From contig CAIFEU010000055.1 in NCBI GenBank assembly GCA_903789505.1, positions 1 to 16,084 of the forward strand: a stretch of DNA of 16,084 bases, read 5' to 3'. This document shows positions 7,184 through 14,335 of the stretch, in pieces. The notes beneath the pieces are model-generated. The model saw nothing but the letters and a program-made list of their open reading frames with translations, did no database searches and was not told where the DNA came from. This DNA comes from an uncultured Coriobacteriales bacterium. Its GTDB lineage: Bacteria; Actinomycetota; Coriobacteriia; Coriobacteriales; UMGS124. Within the stretch, counting starts at the first letter, position 1. Each line of letters starts with the position of its first letter. Position numbers and translations under genes: made by a program.

Positions 7184-8476
7184 GTGCCAAAGGACAAGAA
7201 CAACGTCAAGATGATCAAGAGCCTGCGGCGGCGCATCGTCTTGATCGTGACGCTCACGGCAGGCTTCGTCGTCGTGATCGCGCTCGCCGCCATCATGGCG
7301 ATGACCTACAACAACGCCTACGTGGGAATCCATCAGACGCTGACCCACGCGATCAAGGACGGCCCCACCGACACGATTCTGTACAACATCGGCAAGAAGG
7401 CCCCCGACGGCGATGACGCCGAGGGTCAGGTGACCTTCACCTACGAGGAGTATCGCCCCTGCGCGGTCTACATCGTCGACGATTACGGCAACGTCCTCAC
7501 CTCAAACGAGGCGCTTGTCACGATGGACGACTCGATCAAGGGGTATGCCATAGGGTACGCCCTTGCCAGCAGCGACGACGAGGGCTTCATCAGCGACGCC
7601 GGCCTCTTCTTCTGCAGGTCCTACAACGCGGAGGGCACGGTGCTGGCCTTCGTCGACGCGACGGGCTTCGCGGCCCAGATGCGATCGATCGGCATCACGC
7701 TGGCAGTCATCGCCGTCCTCATCATCGTGGCCCTGTTCCTGCTGAGCGTCCTTCTCGCGCGCATGGTCACGCGCCCCGTCCAGCAGGCATGGGAGCAGCA
7801 GGCGAAGTTCATCGCCGACGCCTCGCACGAGTTGAAGACCCCCCTGACAGTCCTGATTGCGAACAACGAAATCATGCTCTCCCATCCCGAGTTCACCGCA
7901 CAGGAGCGCAGCGTGTGGCTCGAGGGCAGCAAGACCGAGGCAGCGCACATGAAGGGCCTCATCGAGGACATGCTCACGCTGGCCCGCGGGGAGCAGGCCG
8001 AGCGCCTTGACCCCAAGGACATGCCGCTCGTCGACATGACGGCCCTGGTGGAGCGCGCCTCCCTGGCGTTCGAGGCGGTCGCTTTCGAGCGTGGCGTAAG
8101 CGTCGACGAGGACATCATGCCGGGCATATCCATCCACGGCGACGAGCAGGAGCTCGAACGGCTCACCAAAACCCTGATCGACAACGCGGTGAAATATGCC
8201 GACGAGAACGGGCACGTCCTCGTTCACCTCGGTAGGGATCGCAACGGTCACGCGACGCTCTCCGTCAACAACAGCGGCGCTCCGATTCCCAAGGAGGACA
8301 TAGCCCATGTCTTCGACCGGTTCTGGAGGAGCGACGCGGCGCGCTCTCGCGGCACAGAGGCGGGAGGCTACGGGCTTGGGCTTTCGATAGCGAAGAACAT
8401 CGCCGACAACCATGGCGCTAAGATGTCGGTGACGAGCAGCTCGGAGAAGGGAACGACCTTCTGGGTGGAGTTCTAG
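7184..8476 (+). CDS. Membrane sensor histidine kinase
   Basis: Partner kinase of the preceding response regulator. From a GTG at 7184 the product is 430 residues. A basic N-terminus (SLRRR) leads into membrane segment 1 (about 18-41), then an extracytoplasmic sensor of about 125 residues, then membrane segment 2 (about 168-193). After a very short linker comes the HisKA domain, with the H-box FIADASHELKTPL and phospho-acceptor His215. The HATPase domain has the N-box LIDNAVKYA (Asn334), a G1-like NNSGAPI, the F-box VFDRFWRSD (377-385) and the G2-box GGYGLGLSIAKNI (394-406). There is little room for a complete HAMP domain between membrane segment 2 and the H-box. An in-frame ATG at 7211 (MIKSLRRR) is an alternative start, with a poorer ribosome binding site. 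The ligand is unknown. Confidence 0.94.
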   Translation: MPKDKNNVKMIKSLRRRIVLIVTLTAGFVVVIALAAIMAMTYNNAYVGIHQTLTHAIKDGPTDTILYNIGKKAPDGDDAEGQVTFTYEEYRPCAVYIVDDYGNVLTSNEALVTMDDSIKGYAIGYALASSDDEGFISDAGLFFCRSYNAEGTVLAFVDATGFAAQMRSIGITLAVIAVLIIVALFLLSVLLARMVTRPVQQAWEQQAKFIADASHELKTPLTVLIANNEIMLSHPEFTAQERSVWLEGSKTEAAHMKGLIEDMLTLARGEQAERLDPKDMPLVDMTALVERASLAFEAVAFERGVSVDEDIMPGISIHGDEQELERLTKTLIDNAVKYADENGHVLVHLGRDRNGHATLSVNNSGAPIPKEDIAHVFDRFWRSDAARSRGTEAGGYGLGLSIAKNIADNHGAKMSVTSSSEKGTTFWVEF

Positions 8477-8527
8477 CGGCCCCATGCGCCCGGAAGGCCA
8501 GGGACGCGGCGTCGTGAGGGGGTTGCC

Positions 8528-9901
8528 ATGACCGAACGGTCCCTGCAGTTGTGCGAGGGCGGAAGCGCCGGCGACGCTCGACACGTCTTCATCGTTGGCG
8601 GCAGTCGAGCTACGCGCGGCAGAGACGGCTCCTCAGGGACGGACCGCCCTACCGCAGACCCTCCCTTATGGGACGGGCCCGCCATTGGCCTCCTCGACTT
8701 GGACGCGTTCTTCGCCTCGGTGGAGCAGCTCGACCATCCCGAATGGCGCGGCAAGCCCGTCATAGTGGGCGGGGACGCTGACAAGCGCGGCGTCGTCTCC
8801 ACCGCCTCCTACGAGGCGCGGGCATACGGGGTCCACTCCGCGATGCCGTCGGCCCAGGCGCGGCGCCTGTGCCCCGACGCCATCTGGACGCATGGAGACT
8901 TCGCGCGCTATCGGGAGATGTCGGCGCGCGTCATGGGAGTGATCCTCGACGAGACCCCCTACGTGGAGCAGGTCTCCATAGACGAAGCGTTCTTCGACGT
9001 GACGCCGGGCAGGTTCTCACGCGAGGACCCCGTCGCCATCACGAGGAGGATTGCCGGCCGCGTCGAGCAGCTGGGCGTGACGTGCTCGATCGGGCTGGCG
9101 GTGAACAAGACCGCCGCGAAGATCGCCTCGGAGCGCAACAAGCCGCGCGGCATCACGGTCGTGTACCCCGGCAGCGAGCGCGATTTCCTCGCGCCGCTGC
9201 CCGTGGGCGCCATGAGCGGGGTGGGCGAGAAGACGCGGCTCCGGTTGGAGGCTATGGGCATCCGGACCTTGGGAGACCTCGCGGCGGCAGACCCGCACGC
9301 GCTGGAGGAGAGCCTGGGAATCGTGGGGCCGCGCCTGATCGTCCGCGCGGCGGGCAGGGAGGTCTCCCGCGTCCTGGAGCGTGATGCCGACCCGGATGCG
9401 AAGTCGGTGTCGAACGAGCGAACTTTCGAGCGCGACCTCACGACCGCAGAGGAGGTCGACGCGGCAATCGGTTTCCTGAGCGCGATGGTCGCGCGCCGGC
9501 TGCGGCGGAAAGGGCTTGCCGGACGGGTCGTGACTCTGCGAATCACGTATGCGTACGGCGACTCGCATACCGCGAGCGTCACGCTGGGCGAGCGCGTCGA
9601 CAACGAGCGGGACATCGCCGCCGCGGCACGCTCCGTCAGGGACGGCCTCTGGGGCCCCGGAACTCACGTGAGGCTCATGGGAGTCGCGGTCTCAGGCTTC
9701 GAGCCGGGGCCCTCCCGGCAGCTGAGCCTGTTCGAGGACGCCCGGGCAGAGGAGGAGAGCCGTGAGCGCGCCTCGAGGCTGGCGAAGGCCAGCGACCGTC
9801 TGCGGGAGCGCTTCGGCGACAACGCGCTCATGTACGGAAGCGAGCTCAGGTTCCGCTCGCGCGTCTCGAACACGGCCCCGCTGCACAAGGACGAGGGCTG
9901 A
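8528..9901 (+). CDS. dinB: DNA polymerase IV (Y-family translesion polymerase)
   Basis: Error-prone polymerase that copies damaged DNA while tethered to the sliding clamp. The 457-residue product has catalytic Asp57 in LLDLDAFFASVE with probable steric-gate Phe62, and Asp152-Glu153 in VSIDEAFFD. It also has the finger/palm segment GVVSTASYEARAYGV, the thumb helix-hairpin-helix region LPVGAMSGVGEKT with LEAMGIRTLGDLA (about 224-252), a little-finger domain (about 290-390) and a clamp-binding motif RQLSLF (397-402). The first ~50 residues are extra compared with most DinB proteins and low in hydrophobic content. The ATG at 8528 has GAGGGGG about 7 nt upstream, and I saw no closer in-frame ATG, GTG or TTG before the core. 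It lies 51 nt after the kinase gene and may be read from the same transcript. No LexA/SOS box was recognised. Confidence 0.95.
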   Translation: MTERSLQLCEGGSAGDARHVFIVGGSRATRGRDGSSGTDRPTADPPLWDGPAIGLLDLDAFFASVEQLDHPEWRGKPVIVGGDADKRGVVSTASYEARAYGVHSAMPSAQARRLCPDAIWTHGDFARYREMSARVMGVILDETPYVEQVSIDEAFFDVTPGRFSREDPVAITRRIAGRVEQLGVTCSIGLAVNKTAAKIASERNKPRGITVVYPGSERDFLAPLPVGAMSGVGEKTRLRLEAMGIRTLGDLAAADPHALEESLGIVGPRLIVRAAGREVSRVLERDADPDAKSVSNERTFERDLTTAEEVDAAIGFLSAMVARRLRRKGLAGRVVTLRITYAYGDSHTASVTLGERVDNERDIAAAARSVRDGLWGPGTHVRLMGVAVSGFEPGPSRQLSLFEDARAEEESRERASRLAKASDRLRERFGDNALMYGSELRFRSRVSNTAPLHKDEG

Positions 9902-9913
9902 TCCCGCCGGGGG

Positions 9914-10348
9914 TTAACGCTCCTCGTCCTCGTAGGGCGAGGGCGTGGCGACACGGGAGGGCTCGCTCTCCTCGACCCGATGGCCCTCGCGCTCGACCAG
10001 CTCACCATCCACCATGTCGTAGAAGGTGGCGTCACCCCAGAGCTTGTCCAGTCGATAGAACGACCGTGCGGCAGGCTGGAAGATGTGGACCATGACGGGA
10101 CCGTAGTCGATGAGTGCCCAGGAGCACTCCTCCCTCCCCTCGATCTGGAGAGGGTCGGCGCCCAGGGGCTTGAGGCCCTCCTCCACGAAGTCGATCAGGG
10201 AATCGACCTGACGGTTGTTGGAGGCGGTCGCAATGACGAAGAAGTCGGTGATGTCGGCGACCTTGCTCACGTCGGCCACGACAATGTCCTCGCCCTTCTT
10301 GTCGTCGATGATGTGGGCGGCGGTAAAAGCGAGCTCCTTGGGATCCAA
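9914..10348 (-). CDS. rsfS: Ribosomal silencing factor RsfS (YbeB/Iojap family)
   Basis: RsfS binds uL14 on the 50S subunit and blocks subunit joining when nutrients are short. The 144-residue product contains the family blocks DIVVADVSKVADITDFFVIATASNNRQV, EGREECSWALIDYG and VMVHIFQPAARSFYRLDKLW. A tail of about 30 residues (Glu/Ser/Pro-rich) extends past the usual end at LW(GDA). The start is a TTG at 10348, with AGGAAGG about 10-15 nt upstream. No better start is seen, because an adjacent GTG is in another frame. It is the last gene of the obgE-nadD-yqeK-rsfS series, 169 nt after yqeK. Its stop lies only 12 nt from the stop of the convergent dinB. Confidence 0.94.
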   Translation of the reverse strand: MDPKELAFTAAHIIDDKKGEDIVVADVSKVADITDFFVIATASNNRQVDSLIDFVEEGLKPLGADPLQIEGREECSWALIDYGPVMVHIFQPAARSFYRLDKLWGDATFYDMVDGELVEREGHRVEESEPSRVATPSPYEDEER

Positions 10349-10517
10349 GCCTGATTCACCTTCCTGTATCGGCCCGTCGCGGGGGCCTGCATCTGCATCA
10401 TGAAACCGTGCGCGAATATGCGACGCCCCAACCGGGGGCGAGCGCCCTCGCCGACGCGAGGATAATCTGAACGTCGCGGCAGGTCTGCCTTGTCGACTCA
10501 GTATAGCCCGGTAGGGG
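10349..10517 (-). other. yqeK-rsfS intergenic region with alternative hairpins
   Basis: This 169-nt spacer is GC-rich in its middle. CCTCGC (10446-10451) can pair with GCGAGG (10456-10461), while GGCGAG (10437-10442) can pair with CTCGCC (10447-10452). The two stems share bases, so they exclude each other. A further CCCC/GGGG stem lies next to them. No U-run follows on the leftward strand. A -10-like TATACT occurs just after the yqeK stop (10506-10501), but without a fitting -35. No tRNA or other RNA gene was recognised. Confidence 0.4.
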
Positions 10518-11201
10518 TCAGCGCGAGCTGCGCTTGGGCCCCATCACGGCATCCGCAGGAAGGTCCGCGCAGCATGCGTTCCAGGTGGCGACGCTTTCGA
10601 CGGAGACGTAGCGGCCCGAGCCAATCAGATGCGCCATCGTCGACTGCGCGCAGACCGCGAACAGCGCGGGCAGCTCGCCTCGCCCAAACCTGCGCAGTCC
10701 GTCCATCTTCTCGCCGCGACCGGGTTCGAGCATGTCGGAGCAGTACACGACGATGTCGAGGGGTGTCATGTCCGGAGCGCCCAGGGTGTGGCGAGCGATG
10801 GCCTGGAACACAGGTGCGGGAAGGTCGAGCTCGCGCGACAGGCTGGCGGCAGCGGTCATGCCGTGGAGAACGGGCGCCATGCGCTCGTCGCGCGATGAGA
10901 CCCGAATCCCATGCTCGTCGACCTTGGCCCAGAGCTGCTCGGGGGTCAGGATCTTGTCCCAGTCGTGAAGGATTCCCGCAGCCTCGGCAAGGAAGGGGTC
11001 AACCCCGTGCGAGCTCGCGAGACGCCGCGCGCAACGGGCGACGCCGCGCGAATGCCCGAGACGCCGGGGCTTGACGGAGAGGCGCCGCTGCACCATCCGA
11101 TACAGATGCTCCAGCGTCGCACGCTGCTCCTCGGAGTACTCCGGCTCGTCGGATGCGTCCCCCGCCCAATCGAGGTCGTCCTTGCCCTTTCCCTTTGACA
11201 C
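10518..11201 (-). CDS. yqeK: YqeK-type bis(5'-nucleosyl)-tetraphosphatase, HD superfamily
   Basis: Metal-dependent hydrolase of the YqeK family, which splits Ap4A symmetrically into two ADP. The 227-residue product has the expected metal ligands: His50 in RLGHSRGVA, His79-Asp80 in GILHDWDK, His113 in VLHGM, His138 in AIARHTLG, and Asp156 in VVYCSDMLEPGR. The first ~28 residues (Lys/Gly, then Asp/Glu-rich) precede the domain. The start is a GTG at 11201, with GAAGGG about 11 nt upstream, a rather long spacing. A nearby ATG is in another frame. The family is usually about 190 residues, so this protein is slightly extended at both ends. Position between nadD and rsfS is the usual one and supports the call. 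Confidence 0.92.
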   Translation of the reverse strand: MSKGKGKDDLDWAGDASDEPEYSEEQRATLEHLYRMVQRRLSVKPRRLGHSRGVARCARRLASSHGVDPFLAEAAGILHDWDKILTPEQLWAKVDEHGIRVSSRDERMAPVLHGMTAAASLSRELDLPAPVFQAIARHTLGAPDMTPLDIVVYCSDMLEPGRGEKMDGLRRFGRGELPALFAVCAQSTMAHLIGSGRYVSVESVATWNACCADLPADAVMGPKRSSR

Positions 11202-11223
11202 GCGAGATCATTCCCTTCGTCCG

Positions 11224-11254
11224 CGCGCCCCCGTGGCGTCACCACGGAGGCGCG
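11224..11254 (-). other. Strong hairpin between nadD and yqeK
   Basis: Inverted repeat with an inner perfect 6-bp stem, CCGTGG (11231-11236) and CCACGG (11242-11247), and loop CGTCA. The stem extends by an outer CGCGCC/GGCGCG set (11224-11229 with 11249-11254) after one mismatch. It lies between the nadD stop and the yqeK ribosome binding site. No U-run follows on the leftward strand, so it is not a standard intrinsic terminator. It could be a processing site, an mRNA stabiliser or a translation-control structure. Confidence 0.5.
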
Positions 11255-11259
11255 TCTCT

Positions 11260-11925
11260 TCATCGCCTGACCTGCACCGCGCACCCTGTGCTGCCGTCGC
11301 CGTCACGATACAGGCCGTGCGATCGCACGTATGCCAGCACGCGAGGATCGACCAGACGGGAGACGTCGGAGCCCTCACGGATGAGCTCGCGCACCTGCGT
11401 CGAGGAGACGTCAGGCACGTCGCCGCTCAGCATGCTCACTTCAAAGCCCATGCCCGAGGTCTCGACGCCCCTGAGCGCGGCATCGTCGTCCTCCCCTCGC
11501 CTCGACACGCAGACGATGCGCGCGAGCTGGGCGATGCGCCCAGCGTCATGCCAGGTCGGAAGCGTCGCCAGCGAGTCCGTGCCAAGGATGAAGCTCAGCC
11601 TCACGTTGACCGGGAGGCATGTGCTCAGCCCCTCCAGAGTCTCACTGGTGTACGACACCCCTCCGCGCGCGATTTCCTCAGCGCAAACCGACCAGAGCGG
11701 CTCGTCTGCGGTGGCGATACGAACCATCGCGAGCCGGTCACATGCTCCAGCAATTCTTCGGTCCCGCTTGAACGAGGGCGTCGAAGCTGGCACGAACAGC
11801 ACGCGGTCAAGGGCGAGCTCTCGCTGGGCGACCGCGGCGGCACGGGTATGCCCGAGGTGAATCGGATCGAACGTCCCCCCCATGACCCCGAGCTCATAGT
11901 GCCGCGAGGGCTCGCGCGAGAGCAT
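11260..11925 (-). CDS. nadD: Nicotinate-nucleotide adenylyltransferase
   Basis: Converts nicotinate mononucleotide and ATP into deamido-NAD, a late step in NAD synthesis. The 221-residue product has the nucleotidyltransferase signature GVMGGTFDPIHLGH (13-26), a PASTPSFKRD substrate loop, DRLAMV (63-68), the family block GTDSLATLPTWHD (115-127) and the C-terminal VSSTQVRELI (173-182) equivalent of ISSTxIR. The ATG at 11925 is chosen because GGGAGG lies 8 nt upstream and it gives a normal length. A GTG at 11979, 10 nt after the obgE stop, would add 18 residues but has no good ribosome binding site. It sits between obgE and yqeK in the leftward series. Confidence 0.95.
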   Translation of the reverse strand: MLSREPSRHYELGVMGGTFDPIHLGHTRAAAVAQRELALDRVLFVPASTPSFKRDRRIAGACDRLAMVRIATADEPLWSVCAEEIARGGVSYTSETLEGLSTCLPVNVRLSFILGTDSLATLPTWHDAGRIAQLARIVCVSRRGEDDDAALRGVETSGMGFEVSMLSGDVPDVSSTQVRELIREGSDVSRLVDPRVLAYVRSHGLYRDGDGSTGCAVQVRR

Positions 11926-11989
11926 GAGGCGTGCCTCCCGGGCGACCTGGCTCAGTGCCGCGTCCTCGCGACTGGCCACGGGAGGGCGC

Positions 11990-13456
11990 CTAGTCCTCGT
12001 CCACATCGCCGGACGGCGCGGACGACGCGTCGTCGTCGAGCCGCAGCTCCGCCACGGAGCCCGCGCGGGCCTCTTCCCACAGGAGCTGCTCGGATGTGTC
12101 CTCCGACGAGACGTCGGCGGGCTCGGCATCCTCCACGCCGGTGAACTCGAACTCGTAGCCTAGGATGCGGACCGTGTCGCCGTTGCGCGCACCCGCCTTG
12201 AGAAGGGCGCGCTCCAGCCCGAGGCGCTCGAAGCGGTGTTGGAGGTAGATGACGCCCTCGTCGTTGTCCCAGTCCGTCTGGATGACCATTCGCTCGATCG
12301 CGCGGCCGCTGACGCGCCACGCTCCCTGTCCTTCGGCGGAGATGACGGTCTCGCTGTCGCGACGGCGCTGCTTGAGCGTCCAGATGCGGTCGTAGTCGGC
12401 AGCCTCGGAACGCTGCTCCTCCTCGAGGGCCTTCGCCTGGCCGCGAAGGTCGTGGACCATCTTACCGACGGAGAGCATGAGCTCGTGCATGTTCGTTCCC
12501 GTCGCTGCGGAGACCTCGAAGTATGGGATGCCGTCGTGCTCGGCAAGCTCGCGCATGCGACGCGAGGCGTCCTGGGTGTCGGGCAGGTCGCACTTGTTCC
12601 CGACGATTACGCAGGGCCGCTCGGCGAGGTCGGTGGCGTACTCCGCAAGCTCACGTCTGATGACCTCGTAGTCATGCACGGGGTCGCGCTTCTCATAGGA
12701 GCCGGATAGGTCGACCACATGCATGATGAGGGCGGTGCGCTCGATGTGTCGCAGAAACTCGTGGCCCAGCCCCTTTCCCTGGGAGGCGCCCTCGATAAGG
12801 CCGGGAATGTCGGCGACGACGTAATCGTACTCACCGACTCGCACCATGCCCAGGTTGGGCTGCAACGTCGTGAACGGATAGTCGGCGATCTTGGGGCGTG
12901 CCGCGCTCATGAAGGCGATCATGCTCGACTTGCCGACGCTGGGCATCCCGACCAGTCCGACGTCTGCCATCAGCTTCATCTCGAGCTCGACCCAGTGCTC
13001 CTGAGCGGGCTCCCCGAGCTCAGCGAACGCCGGAGCGCGCCTCACCGAAGTGACGAAGTGGATGTTGCCGCGGCCTCCGTGACCGCCCTCGCCCACGACG
13101 CAGCGCTCGCCGTCGCGCGTAATGTCGGCGATAAGATAGCGACGCTCCATCGACTCGGGGTCGAGCTCGTACACGACCGTACCGAGCGGCACGTGAAGAA
13201 CCAGATCCTCGCCATCGGCACCGTGCCGACGAGCTCCCTGCCCGTGCGTGCCGCGCTGGGCGCGGAAATGATGCTTGAAGCGGAAGTCGATCAGGCTCGA
13301 CTTCTGGATGTCACCGACCAGAACGACGTTGCCACCGTGCCCGCCGTCTCCGCCGTCGGGACCGCCTTTGGGAACGTGGGCCTCGCGACGGAACGACATG
13401 CAGCCGGCTCCGCCGTCGCCGCCCTTGACGTTGATGCGCACCTGGTCAATGAACAT
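11990..13456 (-). CDS. obgE: Obg-family GTPase (CgtA/ObgE)
   Basis: Essential GTPase that joins late 50S subunits during assembly and links ribosome state to stress signalling. The 488-residue product has the glycine-rich Obg fold (1-158: KGGDGGAGCMSFRRE, GGPDGGDGGHGGNV, GEGGHGGRGN). The G domain follows: G1 GMPSVGKSS (170-178), G2-region FTTLQPNLG, G3 DIPG (216-219), G4 NKCD (287-290) and G5 SAA (316-318). The OCT domain is at about 355-440, with a 50-residue acidic tail after it. The ATG at 13456 has GGAGG about 9 nt upstream and exactly matches the family start MFIDQVRINVKGGDGG. The frame is open upstream to 13651 but overlaps rpmA. It is separated from rpmA by a terminator-like hairpin. 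Confidence 0.97.
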   Translation of the reverse strand: MFIDQVRINVKGGDGGAGCMSFRREAHVPKGGPDGGDGGHGGNVVLVGDIQKSSLIDFRFKHHFRAQRGTHGQGARRHGADGEDLVLHVPLGTVVYELDPESMERRYLIADITRDGERCVVGEGGHGGRGNIHFVTSVRRAPAFAELGEPAQEHWVELEMKLMADVGLVGMPSVGKSSMIAFMSAARPKIADYPFTTLQPNLGMVRVGEYDYVVADIPGLIEGASQGKGLGHEFLRHIERTALIMHVVDLSGSYEKRDPVHDYEVIRRELAEYATDLAERPCVIVGNKCDLPDTQDASRRMRELAEHDGIPYFEVSAATGTNMHELMLSVGKMVHDLRGQAKALEEEQRSEAADYDRIWTLKQRRRDSETVISAEGQGAWRVSGRAIERMVIQTDWDNDEGVIYLQHRFERLGLERALLKAGARNGDTVRILGYEFEFTGVEDAEPADVSSEDTSEQLLWEEARAGSVAELRLDDDASSAPSGDVDED

Positions 13457-13470
13457 GGCTGGGTACCTCC

Positions 13471-13510
13471 AAAACAAACACGACCCTCGCAGCTCCCGCC
13501 GCAAGGGTCG
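13471..13510 (-). terminator. Intrinsic terminator or attenuator between rpmA and obgE
   Basis: On the leftward strand, CGACCCTTGC (13510-13501) pairs with GCGAGGGTCG (13490-13481) over 10 bp, including one G-T wobble, around a 10-nt loop. The U-rich TGTTTGTTTT (13480-13471) follows at once. The U-run then leads into the GGAGG of obgE, about 20 nt before its ATG. This is the clearest intrinsic terminator in the window and probably limits read-through from the ribosomal protein genes into obgE. Confidence 0.8.
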
Positions 13511-13542
13511 TGGATGAAACGGTCTGAAGAGAGGCGATGCCG

Positions 13543-13836
13543 CTACTCGGCGACAGCGACGGCCTCCTCGGCAGGCGTGGCTGCAGCCTCGAGCGGGATG
13601 ATGTTCACGAAGCGCTTGTAGCTGCGCGTGAACTTGACCGTCCCGTCGCACAGGGCGAACAGCGTGTCGTCCTTGCCACGACCCACGTTCTTGCCGGGAT
13701 GGAAGTGCGTGCCGTGCTGGCGAACGAGGATGGTGCCAGCGGTGACGACCTGGCCGTCGAAGCGCTTGCAGCCCAGACGCTTGCTGAACGAGTCGCGACC
13801 GTTACGGGAAGTGCCCGTACCCTTCTTGTGTGCCAT
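13543..13836 (-). CDS. rpmA: 50S ribosomal protein L27 (bL27)
   Basis: Large-subunit protein whose N-terminal tail reaches towards the peptidyl-transferase centre. The 97-residue product begins AHKKGTGTSRNGRDS and contains KRFDGQVVTAGTILVRQ, GTHFHPGKNVGRGKDDTLFAL and DGTVKF, all characteristic. It starts directly at MAHKK, without the cleavable N-terminal extension known from many Firmicutes. The last ~16 residues are an Ala/Glu-rich tail. The ATG at 13836 has AGGAG 6 nt upstream. It follows rplU after 51 nt, in which I saw no promoter or terminator, so the two are co-transcribed. Confidence 0.97.
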   Translation of the reverse strand: MAHKKGTGTSRNGRDSFSKRLGCKRFDGQVVTAGTILVRQHGTHFHPGKNVGRGKDDTLFALCDGTVKFTRSYKRFVNIIPLEAAATPAEEAVAVAE

Positions 13837-13887
13837 GGAGAACTCCTACCTTAGACGATGCGAAGAATGAAAGGTCCTATCGAAGAC

Positions 13888-14253
13888 TTACTCCGCAGCC
13901 TTCTCGGCATCGGCGGTAGAAGCCTTGGCGGCGCGAGAGGCGGTCGTCTTGATCTTGGTGATGCGCACCTTGGTGAGATACTGACGATGGCCACGCGTGC
14001 GGTGATAGCGCTTGCGACGACGCATCTTGAAGACGATGACCTTCTTGTCGCGATACTGCTCAAGAATCTCACCCTCGACCGACGCCTTCTCGAGCTTGCT
14101 CGCGTCGGTGATGGCCTTCTTGCCGTCATTCACGAACAGGACGTTGTCGAACGTAACAGCGGTGCCAGGCTCACCCTCGATCTTCTCGATGTGAATCGTG
14201 TCGCCTTCGGACACCTTATACTGTTTGCCACCAGTGGCGATGATTGCGTACAT
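13888..14253 (-). CDS. rplU: 50S ribosomal protein L21 (bL21)
   Basis: Large-subunit protein that binds 23S rRNA. The 121-residue product begins MYAIIATGGKQYKVSEGD and has the family block KVIVFKMRRRKRYHRTRGHRQ near residues 70-90, followed by YLTKVRITKI. The final ~20 residues are an Ala/Lys/Glu-rich tail beyond the usual end of about 103 residues. The ATG at 14253 matches the conserved start, with GGAAGG about 10 nt upstream. A strong promoter lies about 40 nt upstream. No separate L21 leader structure was recognised in the short 5' untranslated region. Confidence 0.97.
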   Translation of the reverse strand: MYAIIATGGKQYKVSEGDTIHIEKIEGEPGTAVTFDNVLFVNDGKKAITDASKLEKASVEGEILEQYRDKKVIVFKMRRRKRYHRTRGHRQYLTKVRITKIKTTASRAAKASTADAEKAAE

Positions 14254-14293
14254 GTCTTTAGTACCTTCCGGGTCGCGTTACAAGCAAGTTGCA

Positions 14294-14322
14294 ATATTAG
14301 TCTCGGCACCATCGGGAGTCAA
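14294..14322 (-). promoter_or_regulatory. Strong sigma70-type promoter for rplU-rpmA
   Basis: Reading leftward, TTGACT (14322-14317) and TAATAT (14299-14294) are separated by exactly 17 nt. Each hexamer matches the TTGACA/TATAAT consensus at five (-35) or four to five (-10) positions. It ends about 40 nt before the rplU start, leaving a short untranslated leader. This is the best promoter match in the window. Confidence 0.82.
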
Positions 14323-14335
14323 CGACCAGGTTCCA

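Noticed and set aside
6368..7348. A 326-codon leftward open frame opposite the response regulator
   Set aside because: His/Asp/Val/Arg-rich shadow of the regulator gene, which carries complete receiver and winged-helix motifs.
10349..10517. Possible tRNA in the yqeK-rsfS gap
   Set aside because: No T-loop GGTTCGA-type sequence, no anticodon arm and no matching acceptor stem were found.
11071..12144. A 357-codon rightward open frame opposite yqeK and nadD
   Set aside because: The product is Arg/Pro/Ser-rich low-complexity sequence typical of antisense frames in high-GC DNA, and the opposite strand encodes clear YqeK and NadD.
12719..13621. A 300-codon rightward open frame opposite obgE and rpmA
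   Set aside because: No ribosome binding site or domain, and it is fully explained as the complement of the conserved Obg protein.
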